From contig CAZENE010000011.1 of assembly GCA_964513565.1 (NCBI GenBank), forward strand, positions 18,731-82,730: 64,000 nt of DNA. The letters run 5' to 3'. The translations under genes and the position numbers were made by a program. The notes beneath the pieces were generated by a model, which ran no database searches, was not told the origin of the DNA, and was given only the letters and a program-made list of their open reading frames with translations. Numbering within the stretch: the stretch's first letter is position 1; each line of letters begins with the position of its first letter. Below are positions 1 to 7,556 of this stretch, piece after piece. The DNA is from Delta-02 sp964513565 (lineage in GTDB: Bacteria; Desulfobacterota; Syntrophorhabdia; Syntrophorhabdales; Syntrophorhabdaceae).

Positions 1-858
1 ATCCTCAACACAGGCGTACGCACGATGAAGGGAGTCGTCGGGTATGACCTGACGCGTCTAATTGTCGGAAGCGAAGGCACGCTTGGGGTTATTACGAAAA
101 TCATTGTAAAACTCCTTCCCCTACCTGAAGCGAAGGCTACTATCCTGGCGCTCTTCAACGAGGTTGAAGATGCCGCGCGGGCCGTTTCCGCGGTAATCGC
201 CGCGAAAATAATACCCTCTACCATAGAATTTATGGACAGGGCCTCGGTTCGCTGCAGTGAACAGGCTTCACCGATGGGGCTGCCGGATAATGTTGGCGGA
301 CTGCTCCTTATTGAGGTCGACGGCAATGAGGAATCGGTAGGGCCGCAGGTCGAGAGAGTGCGCAATATCCTCAACGAACAAAAAGTGGTTCGGTGCGACG
401 TTACGCGGGATCCCGTAGAGGCGGATAAACTCTGGCAGGCACGGCGCGTCCTGTCCCAGGCGACATATAACCTGAACCCCATAAAGATAGCCGAGGACGT
501 TGTCGTCCCGCGCTCGCATATTCCGTCTCTGATCCGGATACTCGAGGGCCTGGAGAAGAAATACGGGATTCCGATATTGAGCTTTGGCCATGCCGGTGAC
601 GGCAATTTCCATGTGAGTATAATGATCAAGGACACACCGGATGACAGGCACAAGGCTGAAGAAGCGGTCAAGGAAATATTTGCCGAGACAGTTCGCCTCG
701 GGGGCACTCTATCGGGTGAACACGGGATCGGTATAGCAAAATCGGCCTACCTCGATATGGAACTCTCGCCGGATGTCATGGCTACGATGAGATCGATCAA
801 GACACTTTTCGACCCCAACAATATATTGAACCCGGGAAAAATATTTAGGGATGGCTAA
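1..858 (+). CDS. FAD-linked oxidase, GlcD-like, C-terminal part (5' truncated by window edge)
   Basis: The frame is open from base 1, so the N-terminal part lies outside the window. The visible product is the end of the FAD-binding PCMH domain (VGSEGTLGVIT) followed by the complete FAD-oxidase C-terminal domain, with HAGDGNFHV, GEHGIGIAK and a closing FDPNNILNPGKIF. These are standard motifs of glycolate oxidase subunit GlcD and D-lactate dehydrogenases, which oxidise 2-hydroxyacids and pass electrons on through FAD. No GlcE or GlcF partner follows. The next gene is convergent and a hairpin with a T-rich tail lies just downstream, so this is the last gene of its transcript. Substrate (glycolate or lactate) cannot be decided. 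Confidence 0.9.
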   Translation: MLNTGVRTMKGVVGYDLTRLIVGSEGTLGVITKIIVKLLPLPEAKATILALFNEVEDAARAVSAVIAAKIIPSTIEFMDRASVRCSEQASPMGLPDNVGGLLLIEVDGNEESVGPQVERVRNILNEQKVVRCDVTRDPVEADKLWQARRVLSQATYNLNPIKIAEDVVVPRSHIPSLIRILEGLEKKYGIPILSFGHAGDGNFHVSIMIKDTPDDRHKAEEAVKEIFAETVRLGGTLSGEHGIGIAKSAYLDMELSPDVMATMRSIKTLFDPNNILNPGKIFRDG

Positions 859-871
859 CGACCGCCCCTGC

Positions 872-904
872 GCCATCCTGTCTCCGCAGGACGGCCTTAT
901 TTTG
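872..904 (+). terminator. probable intrinsic terminator of the GlcD-like gene
   Basis: GCC-a-TCCTG (872-880) pairs with CAGGA-c-GGC (887-895) around a 6-base loop with one mismatch. A T-rich tail, TTATTTT, runs to about 904. It sits 14 bases after the stop codon, between convergent genes. Confidence 0.5.
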
Positions 905-1059
905 CCTGCGCCGGGATCCAAGGTTTCGTATTTATTAAATGTTTATTTAATGTTGTGAACAGTCAGAGCAAACCTTGATTTTGACCACGACGAACGTGAC
1001 CCGGCAATATCCAGCATGCTCGGAGGACTAATAGCATCCAGCTCAGGTTAGCCGTTCAT

Positions 1060-1671
1060 TTACTCTTCGGGATCGGGAAGAATCTCGGTTATGTGGCGGT
1101 ATTCGCTCATAACCTTCCGCGTAAACGAGGTTGTTTTCGCCATCTGTTGAGCGGCGGGTCTGCGGACCCTTGCGGGCCCTGCGTTATAGGCATGAAGCGC
1201 TGACACGAGATTGTCGAACATGTTATGCAGTTTGGAGAGGTAACTCACCCCGAGCTTGATATTCTTTTCCGGTTCATGCAGGCATTTTGTGCCCTTGATC
1301 TCAACACCGGAATACCGGGAGATCGCTCTTGCCGAGGCCGGTCTGATCTGCATCAATCCGCGTGCACCGCGCCTTGAAACGGCATTGTTCTTAAAATTGC
1401 TCTCAACCTTCATGACGGCAAGGATGAGACGGTAATCGAGGTCGTATTTTTGCGATTCGTTGTACACGCTACTTGCTATGATCCTCAGACGCTCTTCAGG
1501 GAGGCCCGGGTTGTGTGCTTTAAGATATGCGATGGTTTTCTCGATTATGAGCGACCTGTCTGACAAGGTATCTTCGATCATCATGCCCGACGTGCAAAAC
1601 CCGGCGGTCAGCATAGTTGCGATAAATAACAGCGTTGCGAGAGCAATGCATAATGGCTTTCCTTGTTTCAT
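1060..1671 (-). CDS. lytic transglycosylase, SLT family
   Basis: Periplasmic peptidoglycan lytic transglycosylase of about 203 residues. The first 30 residues are a hydrophobic signal or anchor segment. The SLT domain holds the catalytic glutamate E90 in MKVESNF, followed by SRRGARGLMQIRP and, later, ALHAYNAGPARV, the usual substrate-groove motifs of Slt70/MltC-type domains. I chose the ATG at 1671 because it puts the signal peptide at the very N-terminus. A TTG 36 bases upstream (1707) would add 12 residues. No strong Shine-Dalgarno is visible for either. The family cleaves the MurNAc-GlcNAc bond to give 1,6-anhydro ends. It stands alone on the minus strand between two plus-strand units. Confidence 0.85.
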   Translation of the reverse strand: MKQGKPLCIALATLLFIATMLTAGFCTSGMMIEDTLSDRSLIIEKTIAYLKAHNPGLPEERLRIIASSVYNESQKYDLDYRLILAVMKVESNFKNNAVSRRGARGLMQIRPASARAISRYSGVEIKGTKCLHEPEKNIKLGVSYLSKLHNMFDNLVSALHAYNAGPARVRRPAAQQMAKTTSFTRKVMSEYRHITEILPDPEE

Positions 1672-1818
1672 CGGGTTAACATATCCGAATCCATATGCCC
1701 TTGTCAACCCTTTTTATGCGCTGCATGACACTCAACTTACTGAAAGGATTGAAGAAAGCCGACGAAACCCTCCGCCCGGAAATTAGTCTTCTTTCCAGGT
1801 GCTGATATATCGCTCCAA

Positions 1819-1848
1819 TTGACATATCTTACTTCCATTTGTTAGAGA
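1819..1848 (+). promoter_or_regulatory. possible promoter before the UROD/MetE-like gene
   Basis: A perfect -35 hexamer TTGACA (1819-1824) is followed 17-18 bases later only by a poor -10 (TTAGAG/TAGAGA). It lies just before the start codon, so the leader would be extremely short. Weak support. Confidence 0.25.
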
Positions 1849-1854
1849 TTTATA

Positions 1855-2886
1855 ATGAAACAAAATCTGCCTTTTACCGCAGGGCTTGCCACGACGGCAA
1901 TGGGTATCCTTCCTCACGAGGATGCCGACGAAGCCCTCAAACTAGCGTTTACACTTGACATTCCGTTTTGGCCGCAGCTTCCCCGCGTGTCTTTCTATGA
2001 GGATATGTACGTCCAGGCATTGGAGAACTTTCCGGGCGCTGTCCTCGATGAACCGTCCCAGCGGGTTTATATCGATACGGGACTCTTTTATGCGGGGCTG
2101 GACGCCTTTGTTTTCCACGAGGAAGACTATTCCTGGTTCTCGTTATCGGAGAAATTCTCCCGGGTGTACAGGAAGTTTCTGGGCTGCGATCTCTCCCATT
2201 TTAAATCCGCGCACGGTCAGGTGATAAGCCCGGTAAGCCTGACCCTGAAAATTGTGGATGAGAATGGCAGACCGATAGTCTATAATGACGATATACGTTC
2301 AATTGCGTTCTCGTTTATCCAGAAAAGGGTCAATGCGCAATACAGGGAGCTTGCCGTGAAGAATGAACGTGCGTTTGTATGGATAGACGATCCCGGCCTG
2401 GAATTTATCTTCAGCGCAATGAGCGGTTATGACAATATCAAGGCGCGGGAAGAGATGCTTGCGTTCTATGACGGCGTCGAAGGCCCGCGCGGCCTTCACC
2501 TGTGCGGGAATCCCGATTGGGATTTTCTCCTTTCTCTCAATATCGATATCATTTCATTGAATGCTTGGGGATTTGGTGATATTTTCGTAAATTATGCGAA
2601 GGTCAATGACTTCATGAAAGGCGGAGGCGTGGTGAGCTGGGGCATAGTCCCTACATACCAGGATGAACTTGCGAAAGAAGATACCGGGACACTGGCGGGC
2701 AGATTGGAAAAAACGTGGGAGCCTCTCGTAAGAAGGGGCCTTGGGCATGCGGAAATTGTCGCAGGAAGTATGCTTGCGCCTGCCACATGCAACCTGCTTA
2801 ACCCGGACCGGACAGAAACGGTCGAGAAAGCGTTTCACATGTTGAACCGGGTGTCGGGATATCTTAAGGAAAGGTATATCGTATGA
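1855..2886 (+). CDS. UROD/MetE-like zinc-binding methyltransferase-type protein
   Basis: 343-residue protein of the uroporphyrinogen decarboxylase/cobalamin-independent methionine synthase superfamily (TIM barrel). It has the spacing of MetE-type zinc ligands: H215-x-C217 in LHLCGNP and a late cysteine C312 in APATCNLL. This favours a thiol or methyl transfer chemistry over porphyrin decarboxylation. The N-terminal GLATTAMGILPHEDADEAL is typical of short archaeal/deltaproteobacterial MetE-like paralogues of unknown substrate. The stop overlaps the NAD kinase start by 4 bases (ATGA), so the two are translationally coupled and probably share an operon with recN. Exact reaction unknown. Confidence 0.7.
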   Translation: MKQNLPFTAGLATTAMGILPHEDADEALKLAFTLDIPFWPQLPRVSFYEDMYVQALENFPGAVLDEPSQRVYIDTGLFYAGLDAFVFHEEDYSWFSLSEKFSRVYRKFLGCDLSHFKSAHGQVISPVSLTLKIVDENGRPIVYNDDIRSIAFSFIQKRVNAQYRELAVKNERAFVWIDDPGLEFIFSAMSGYDNIKAREEMLAFYDGVEGPRGLHLCGNPDWDFLLSLNIDIISLNAWGFGDIFVNYAKVNDFMKGGGVVSWGIVPTYQDELAKEDTGTLAGRLEKTWEPLVRRGLGHAEIVAGSMLAPATCNLLNPDRTETVEKAFHMLNRVSGYLKERYIV

Positions 2887-3734
2887 AGACGATCCATATC
2901 GTGTGTAAACGGGATAAAAAGGACGCGCTTGAAATCACCGGTGAGATGATCAGGAGGTTCGGAGACGGGAACCGGATCGTGCTGGATGAAGAGGCAGCAT
3001 TTCAGATGGGATACCGGGATACATTTGAAATGGAGCATGTCGGGGAAGGGGCTGACGTGATCGTGGTCCTTGGCGGGGACGGTACGCTTTTGTCGGTGTC
3101 ACGCCATGGCAAGGGAACGGAGGTCCCGATCGTCGGGGTCAACCTCGGGAGCCTCGGGTTTTTGACGGAAACGCCGGTCGATGAATTCGCGGTGACACTC
3201 GAAAATGTCCTGAAAGGGGATTTCAACATATCGAAACGGATCATGCTCGATGTCAGGGTTATGCGAGAAGGCGATCCGATATTTGAGATCACCATTTTGA
3301 ACGATGCCGTCGTAACCAAGGACGCACTGGCGCGCATCATCGATATCGAGACGTATGTCAACGAGGAATACCTGACAACATACAAGGCTGACGGACTTAT
3401 CGTATCCACCCCCACGGGCGCCACGGGATATTCCATGGCGGCAGGGGGCCCGTTGATATACCCGTCGCTAACGAACCTTATTGTCACGCCCATCTGTCCG
3501 CATACCCTCACAAACCGTCCCATAATATTGCCCGAGTCGGTCATTATACGGGCCGTCCTGAAATCGATGAATGAAAAGGTTATCCTGACGCTTGACGGTC
3601 AGGTTGGTTTTCCGCTCGAGTACGGGGATGAGGTCTCGGTCAAAAAATCGAGTCATTTCGTTCATCTCGTAAAGTCGCCTTCACGGGGATACTTTGAAAT
3701 ATTAAGGACCAAGCTGAAATGGGGGGAGCGGTAA
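2883..3734 (+). CDS. nadK: NAD kinase
   Basis: ATP-dependent NAD kinase that makes NADP, 283 residues, normal family length. The diagnostic GGDGT motif is at residues 64-68. VNLGSLGFLTE follows, as does the conserved second motif STPTGATGYSMAAGGP with the NAD-binding loop, and a C-terminal LTLDGQ strand. It starts inside the stop of the upstream gene (ATGA overlap) and recN begins 4 bases after its end. The nadK-recN pairing is common in many bacterial phyla. Cytosolic enzyme. Confidence 0.96.
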   Translation: MKTIHIVCKRDKKDALEITGEMIRRFGDGNRIVLDEEAAFQMGYRDTFEMEHVGEGADVIVVLGGDGTLLSVSRHGKGTEVPIVGVNLGSLGFLTETPVDEFAVTLENVLKGDFNISKRIMLDVRVMREGDPIFEITILNDAVVTKDALARIIDIETYVNEEYLTTYKADGLIVSTPTGATGYSMAAGGPLIYPSLTNLIVTPICPHTLTNRPIILPESVIIRAVLKSMNEKVILTLDGQVGFPLEYGDEVSVKKSSHFVHLVKSPSRGYFEILRTKLKWGER

Positions 3735-3738
3735 AAGA

Positions 3739-5340
3739 ATGCTGACCTACCTCGGCGTCAAGGGCTTCGCCATTATCGACGAACTGAAAATAGAGTTCGG
3801 CGAAGGCTTTAACGTCATCACAGGCGAGACCGGAGCGGGTAAATCGATCGTGATTAATGCACTTGCCACTCTCATGAATGCGAAGGCTGCCCCGGACGCA
3901 GTGCGGACGGATGCCGCACAGGCGGAGGTAACCGGCCATTTCGTAAGCGGCAGCGAAGAATACGTCTTGAAGCGGGTCATCGGGAATTCGGGGCGGTCGC
4001 GGGCATTTCTCAACGATGAACCTATCACCCTAGCAAAAATGGAAGGTCTCGGCTCCACATTGATCAGCGTTTACGGCCAGAATGAATTTCAGCATCTCCT
4101 CGACAAGGAAAACTACCCGGCGATCATCGATAAGCTCCTTAGCCTCGAGGCAGAAAGGGAAAGGCTTTCGGAAAAGGTCGACGATTTGAAAAGGATAAGT
4201 GCGGAACTCGGCGCGGTGAAACGGCAGGCCGAAGGAAAAGACAGGGAAATAGCCCTTATCGAATTCCAGATAGATGAGATCGATTCGAAGAGTGTCGGCG
4301 CGACCGAAGAGGCAATATTGAGGGAAAGGCTCAAGGTCCTGAAAAGCGCCGAGAATATAGAAAAAGTATGTGAAGAAGTATCGGAGGACCTCGAAGGGTC
4401 CGACAATTCGGCCCATTCCATAATCAGAAGCTGTTCCGCCGCCCTGAAGCAGCTTGGGATCATAGAGGCCGTCGAAGAACTGAAGGGAAGGCTCGACACG
4501 CTGTCCTATGAGATAGAGGACGTCCTGTCCGAAATACAAGCCTTCCGGAAAACGGTGGTTTTTGACGAGGAGGAGATGCTCAAAACCGAGGAGCGCCTGT
4601 CCGAGATCTTCAAACTCCAAGACAAGTACGGTAAATCGCTGGACGACATAAAAGCATTCCGCGAAAAAGCCGCGGAAAGACTTGCATACGTCAAGGGTAT
4701 CACGGATAATATAGACCTTTTGGAAAGGCAGCAGGCGGAAATACGCGCCGAAGTGGAGAAAATGTCGGCCGAACTGTCGGGTAAGCGAAAAAAAGGATCG
4801 TCCCGAGTCCAAAAAATAATTATCGAGGAGCTGGGCTTTCTTTCAATGAACGGGCTTCAGTTCCAGATATCGATCGGAGAAAAAGGACGCATCGACAGGG
4901 ACGGCCAGGATGATATCGAATTACTGATCTCCACTAATCCGGGCGAGCCACTGAAGCCTCTTCGCAAGATCGCTTCGGGCGGTGAGTTGTCGCGGATCAT
5001 GCTTGCCATCAAGAAAGTTATCGGGGGCGAAGAGGAAAAAGCCTTGATCTTTGATGAAGTTGATGCAGGGATCGGCGGGCGCATTGCCGACATGGTAGGC
5101 AAGAGGCTCAAGGACCTGTCCCTGAAGCACCAGATTCTGTGCATCACTCATCTCCCCCAGATAGCGGCCTATGGCGACAGGCATTTTGTCGTGGAGAAAC
5201 AGGTGATCTCCGGACGCACGCGGACGGCTATACGGGAACTCGATCCCGAAGAGCGTGTCGAGGAACTGGCGAGGATGCTGGGCGGGATGAAGATCACGGA
5301 TATCACAATAAAGAGAGCACGGGAGATGCTGCAATTATGA
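3739..5340 (+). CDS. recN: DNA repair protein RecN
   Basis: SMC-like ATPase of double-strand break repair, 533 residues, slightly short of the usual 550-560. Walker A GETGAGKS is at residues 29-36, followed by the Q-loop region VYGQNEFQHLLDKENY. A long coiled-coil-rich middle (about 130-350) separates the two ATPase halves. The ABC signature ASGGELSR begins at 412 and Walker B ALIFDEVDAGIGG at 435, then QILCITHLPQIAAYGD. It lies directly after nadK and its stop overlaps the next start (ATGA), pointing to one operon. Confidence 0.96.
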   Translation: MLTYLGVKGFAIIDELKIEFGEGFNVITGETGAGKSIVINALATLMNAKAAPDAVRTDAAQAEVTGHFVSGSEEYVLKRVIGNSGRSRAFLNDEPITLAKMEGLGSTLISVYGQNEFQHLLDKENYPAIIDKLLSLEAERERLSEKVDDLKRISAELGAVKRQAEGKDREIALIEFQIDEIDSKSVGATEEAILRERLKVLKSAENIEKVCEEVSEDLEGSDNSAHSIIRSCSAALKQLGIIEAVEELKGRLDTLSYEIEDVLSEIQAFRKTVVFDEEEMLKTEERLSEIFKLQDKYGKSLDDIKAFREKAAERLAYVKGITDNIDLLERQQAEIRAEVEKMSAELSGKRKKGSSRVQKIIIEELGFLSMNGLQFQISIGEKGRIDRDGQDDIELLISTNPGEPLKPLRKIASGGELSRIMLAIKKVIGGEEEKALIFDEVDAGIGGRIADMVGKRLKDLSLKHQILCITHLPQIAAYGDRHFVVEKQVISGRTRTAIRELDPEERVEELARMLGGMKITDITIKRAREMLQL

Positions 5341-5786
5341 TCAGAAAGGCACGAGTGGAAGATGTTAAGAAAATACACCAGCTGATAAATCAGTCGGCAT
5401 CCCGGGGGGAAATGCTCCCGAGATCACTGGGTGAATTGTACGACAACCTCCGGGATTACTTTGTTTATGTCGAGGACGACAAAATAGCCGGAACCGGCGG
5501 CCTGCATATTTGCTGGGAGAACCTCGCCGAGATCCGCTCCCTCTGCGTTGCCGACTTCGCGCGAATGAAAGGAAGCGGCAGGGCGCTTGTAGGTGCATGC
5601 GTCGAAGAGGCCCGAACCTATGACATTCATAAAGTGTTTTTATTGACATACCAGGTAGAATTCTTTCGGAAATGCGGTTTTTGTATAACCGATAAAAAAG
5701 TGTTTCCTCAGAAGATATGGTCGGATTGCATCAAGTGCGCCAAATTCCCGGAATGCGACGAAACGGCCATGATACGGGAAATATAG
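5337..5786 (+). CDS. argA: GNAT N-acetyltransferase, short ArgA type
   Basis: 149-residue GNAT acetyltransferase starting at the ATG that overlaps the recN stop. An in-frame opening exists further upstream inside recN but is only a shadow. The opening MIRKARVEDV and the text GEMLPRSLGELYDNLRDYFV match the short N-acetylglutamate synthases of Desulfobacterota and relatives, which make N-acetylglutamate for arginine synthesis. The acetyl-CoA loop is represented by FARMKGSGRALV. The C-terminal cysteines (DCIKCAKFPEC) are also typical of that group. The arginine role is inferred from family resemblance. Confidence 0.75.
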   Translation: MIRKARVEDVKKIHQLINQSASRGEMLPRSLGELYDNLRDYFVYVEDDKIAGTGGLHICWENLAEIRSLCVADFARMKGSGRALVGACVEEARTYDIHKVFLLTYQVEFFRKCGFCITDKKVFPQKIWSDCIKCAKFPECDETAMIREI

Positions 5787-6083
5787 GGAAGGATGGGCCA
5801 ACGGCTAACGGCAAATTGGCGAACGGCTTAACGGCAACGAATACAATCTCCAGAGCCACTACTCAACGTCTGGCGAAAAGATTGTGTCGCAATTCCTTCC
5901 GTGGGAAATTCATTCGATTTCCATGGATAATGCATTGGCATCATCCCTGCGAGGCTCTGGACCCCCTAAAGTATAAGCGTGCAAAGGCTGCGGCACAGCC
6001 TCCGCGCAGCAAATCCGCTCTTGACCTTGCTAGTGTCCCATCATAGTATTTATTAATGTTTTTATTATTACAGTGAGGGAACA
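5787..6083 (+). other. intergenic region of 297 bases with a promoter
   Basis: No convincing coding frame. It contains a short direct repeat of the type AACGGCTAACGG/AACGGCTTAACGG (about 5800-5835), a GC-rich hairpin AGGCTG/CAGCCT at 5985-6001 without a T-tract, and the promoter listed separately. Confidence 0.5.
6021..6049 (+). promoter_or_regulatory. sigma70-type promoter of the TldE-like gene
   Basis: TTGACC (6021-6026), a 17-base spacer and TAGTAT (6044-6049) match 5/6 and 4/6 of the consensus hexamers. The start codon follows 35 bases later, leaving room for a normal leader. Confidence 0.5.
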
Positions 6084-7379
6084 ATGAAAGATATTATCGA
6101 TGCAATTGCCTGCTCCTTCGATCAGTATGAGGTTTTTTATCTCAATGAAAAAGGGAATAAGATCGAAGCCAGGGATGGCGAGATCTGCTCGGCTGAGTAT
6201 AAGGAAGAAGAGGGCTATGCCCTGCGCGCTGTCAAAGAATTCCGGCCGGTATTTGGGTACACGTACGACCGTGAAGACCCGGCAGGAAAGCTTATTGCGA
6301 ATGCACAGGCCATAATACCCGCAATGGAGATAGATGAGGACATGGTTTTCACGGGTTCATACAGCGACTACCCTCGGATGGAATTGCTGGACAGGTCCGG
6401 GCTTGCCGTACCCGACGATGAAAAGCGTTCCCTTCTCCTCGAGATGGAAGAGGCGATCAGGACGTTTGACAGTCGCATCAAAGCGGTGAGAAACTGTGAA
6501 TTCCAGGAAATAGAGGTCTCGGCCTCGATTGCGAATTCAAACGGGCTCACTGCGAGCGGGCAAAGCAGCCTTTTTGTCTATTCAGCAATGGCCGTGGCGG
6601 GAGAGGGCAGCGACGAGGTGTCCTGGTACGACTGGCGATGGTCGCATACCCTGAGCACAGTCAATGCCAGGGAGATGGGGACCAAGATCGCAGCGAAGGT
6701 CATATCGATGCTGAATGCCCGGCAGATACCGACCGGTACGTATAATGGGATCCTCACTCCCAGAGCGGCGTCGGACCTTCTCGGAGTTCTGTCGGAATCG
6801 TTTCTTGGCGAGAGCCTGTTCAAGGACAAGACGCTATTGAAGGGAAAAGAAGGCGAACCCTGTTTTGCGGAGGGCCTCACGATAATCGATTCCGGTATGG
6901 CCGGGGCCGACGCGTTCATATTCGACGGGGAAGGGGTCCCCTCACGCGATAATATTGTCGTAGAAGATGGTGTGTTCAGGACATTCCTGTATGATGCGTA
7001 TTTCGGAAATAAACTCAGGAGAGGTTCCACGGGGAACGGCGTGAGAAGCTCCCTTAAAAGTCCCCCGAAATGCGGCCCGCGCGGCATGTACGTCCGGCAG
7101 GGGACCCGGGACATCCAATCGGCCCTTTCAAACGGGATTATAATCGAGGAATTGATGGGCACTCACACCGCGAATGTCATTACGGGCGATTTCTCCGTGG
7201 GCTGTCTCGGCTATACAGTGGAAAAAGACGTGCATAAGCCGTTTCAAGGCGTCATGATCTCTGGCAACGTTTTTGAAATATTTAACAGCATCAAAGAAGC
7301 CGGGAATGACCTCACATTTTACGGTTCCGTCGGGTCGCCGTCGTTGTTCGCGGAGGGATTGAAAATAAGCGGGACATAA
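6084..7379 (+). CDS. TldD/PmbA-family metalloprotease (TldE-like subunit)
   Basis: 431-residue member of the TldD/TldE (PmbA) family, the normal length. The N-terminal half has the helical domain with ANSNGLTASGQSS, and the C-terminal half the conserved core NGIIIEELMGTHTANVITGDFSVG followed by PFQGVMISGNVFEIF. The lack of a clear HEXXXH metal motif points to the TldE/PmbA subunit rather than TldD. In known systems TldD/TldE degrade unfolded peptides and process microcins. No TldD partner is in this window. It has its own promoter and is followed by a 177-base gap that marks the end of the housekeeping block. Confidence 0.85.
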   Translation: MKDIIDAIACSFDQYEVFYLNEKGNKIEARDGEICSAEYKEEEGYALRAVKEFRPVFGYTYDREDPAGKLIANAQAIIPAMEIDEDMVFTGSYSDYPRMELLDRSGLAVPDDEKRSLLLEMEEAIRTFDSRIKAVRNCEFQEIEVSASIANSNGLTASGQSSLFVYSAMAVAGEGSDEVSWYDWRWSHTLSTVNAREMGTKIAAKVISMLNARQIPTGTYNGILTPRAASDLLGVLSESFLGESLFKDKTLLKGKEGEPCFAEGLTIIDSGMAGADAFIFDGEGVPSRDNIVVEDGVFRTFLYDAYFGNKLRRGSTGNGVRSSLKSPPKCGPRGMYVRQGTRDIQSALSNGIIIEELMGTHTANVITGDFSVGCLGYTVEKDVHKPFQGVMISGNVFEIFNSIKEAGNDLTFYGSVGSPSLFAEGLKISGT

Positions 7380-7556
7380 CCTATTTTTTAACCCGCCGTG
7401 CGTACAGGAACAGTCGCCGGTTCAGATTATCCTCCTGACGAAATAGGCTGTACAGCATAAAAACAACCTCGGGTAGCAGCCCGATATCGAAGTGTTTTCA
7501 TTAGATAAGTAAGCCCAAAAATAGTTGGTAATTTAGGGTGAATTGGTTTATCTTGA
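7380..7556. other. boundary region between housekeeping genes and the polysaccharide locus
   Basis: 177 non-coding bases. A small hairpin TCGGG/CCCGA (7469-7484) followed by a T-containing stretch could be a weak terminator for the upstream gene. No good promoter was found for the downstream gene. Confidence 0.35.

Noticed and set aside
4030..4812. 260-residue minus-strand frame inside recN
   Set aside because: Shadow of recN; phenylalanine- and leucine-rich nonsense text, no domain.
5985..6001. AGGCTG/CAGCCT hairpin as a terminator
   Set aside because: No T-tract follows and the upstream gene ends about 200 bases earlier.
5717..6046. 109-residue plus-strand frame overlapping the end of argA
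   Set aside because: Overlaps the real gene out of frame and reads through low-quality intergenic sequence with repeats and the promoter.
7380..7446. CCTATTT/AAATAGG inverted repeat around the boundary
   Set aside because: Arms are 7 bases with a 53-base spacer and no link to any gene feature.
7469..7484. TCGGGTAGCAGCCCGA as an ops-like site before the fusion gene
   Set aside because: Only the GGTAGC-like core resembles ops; too many mismatches. More likely a small hairpin.
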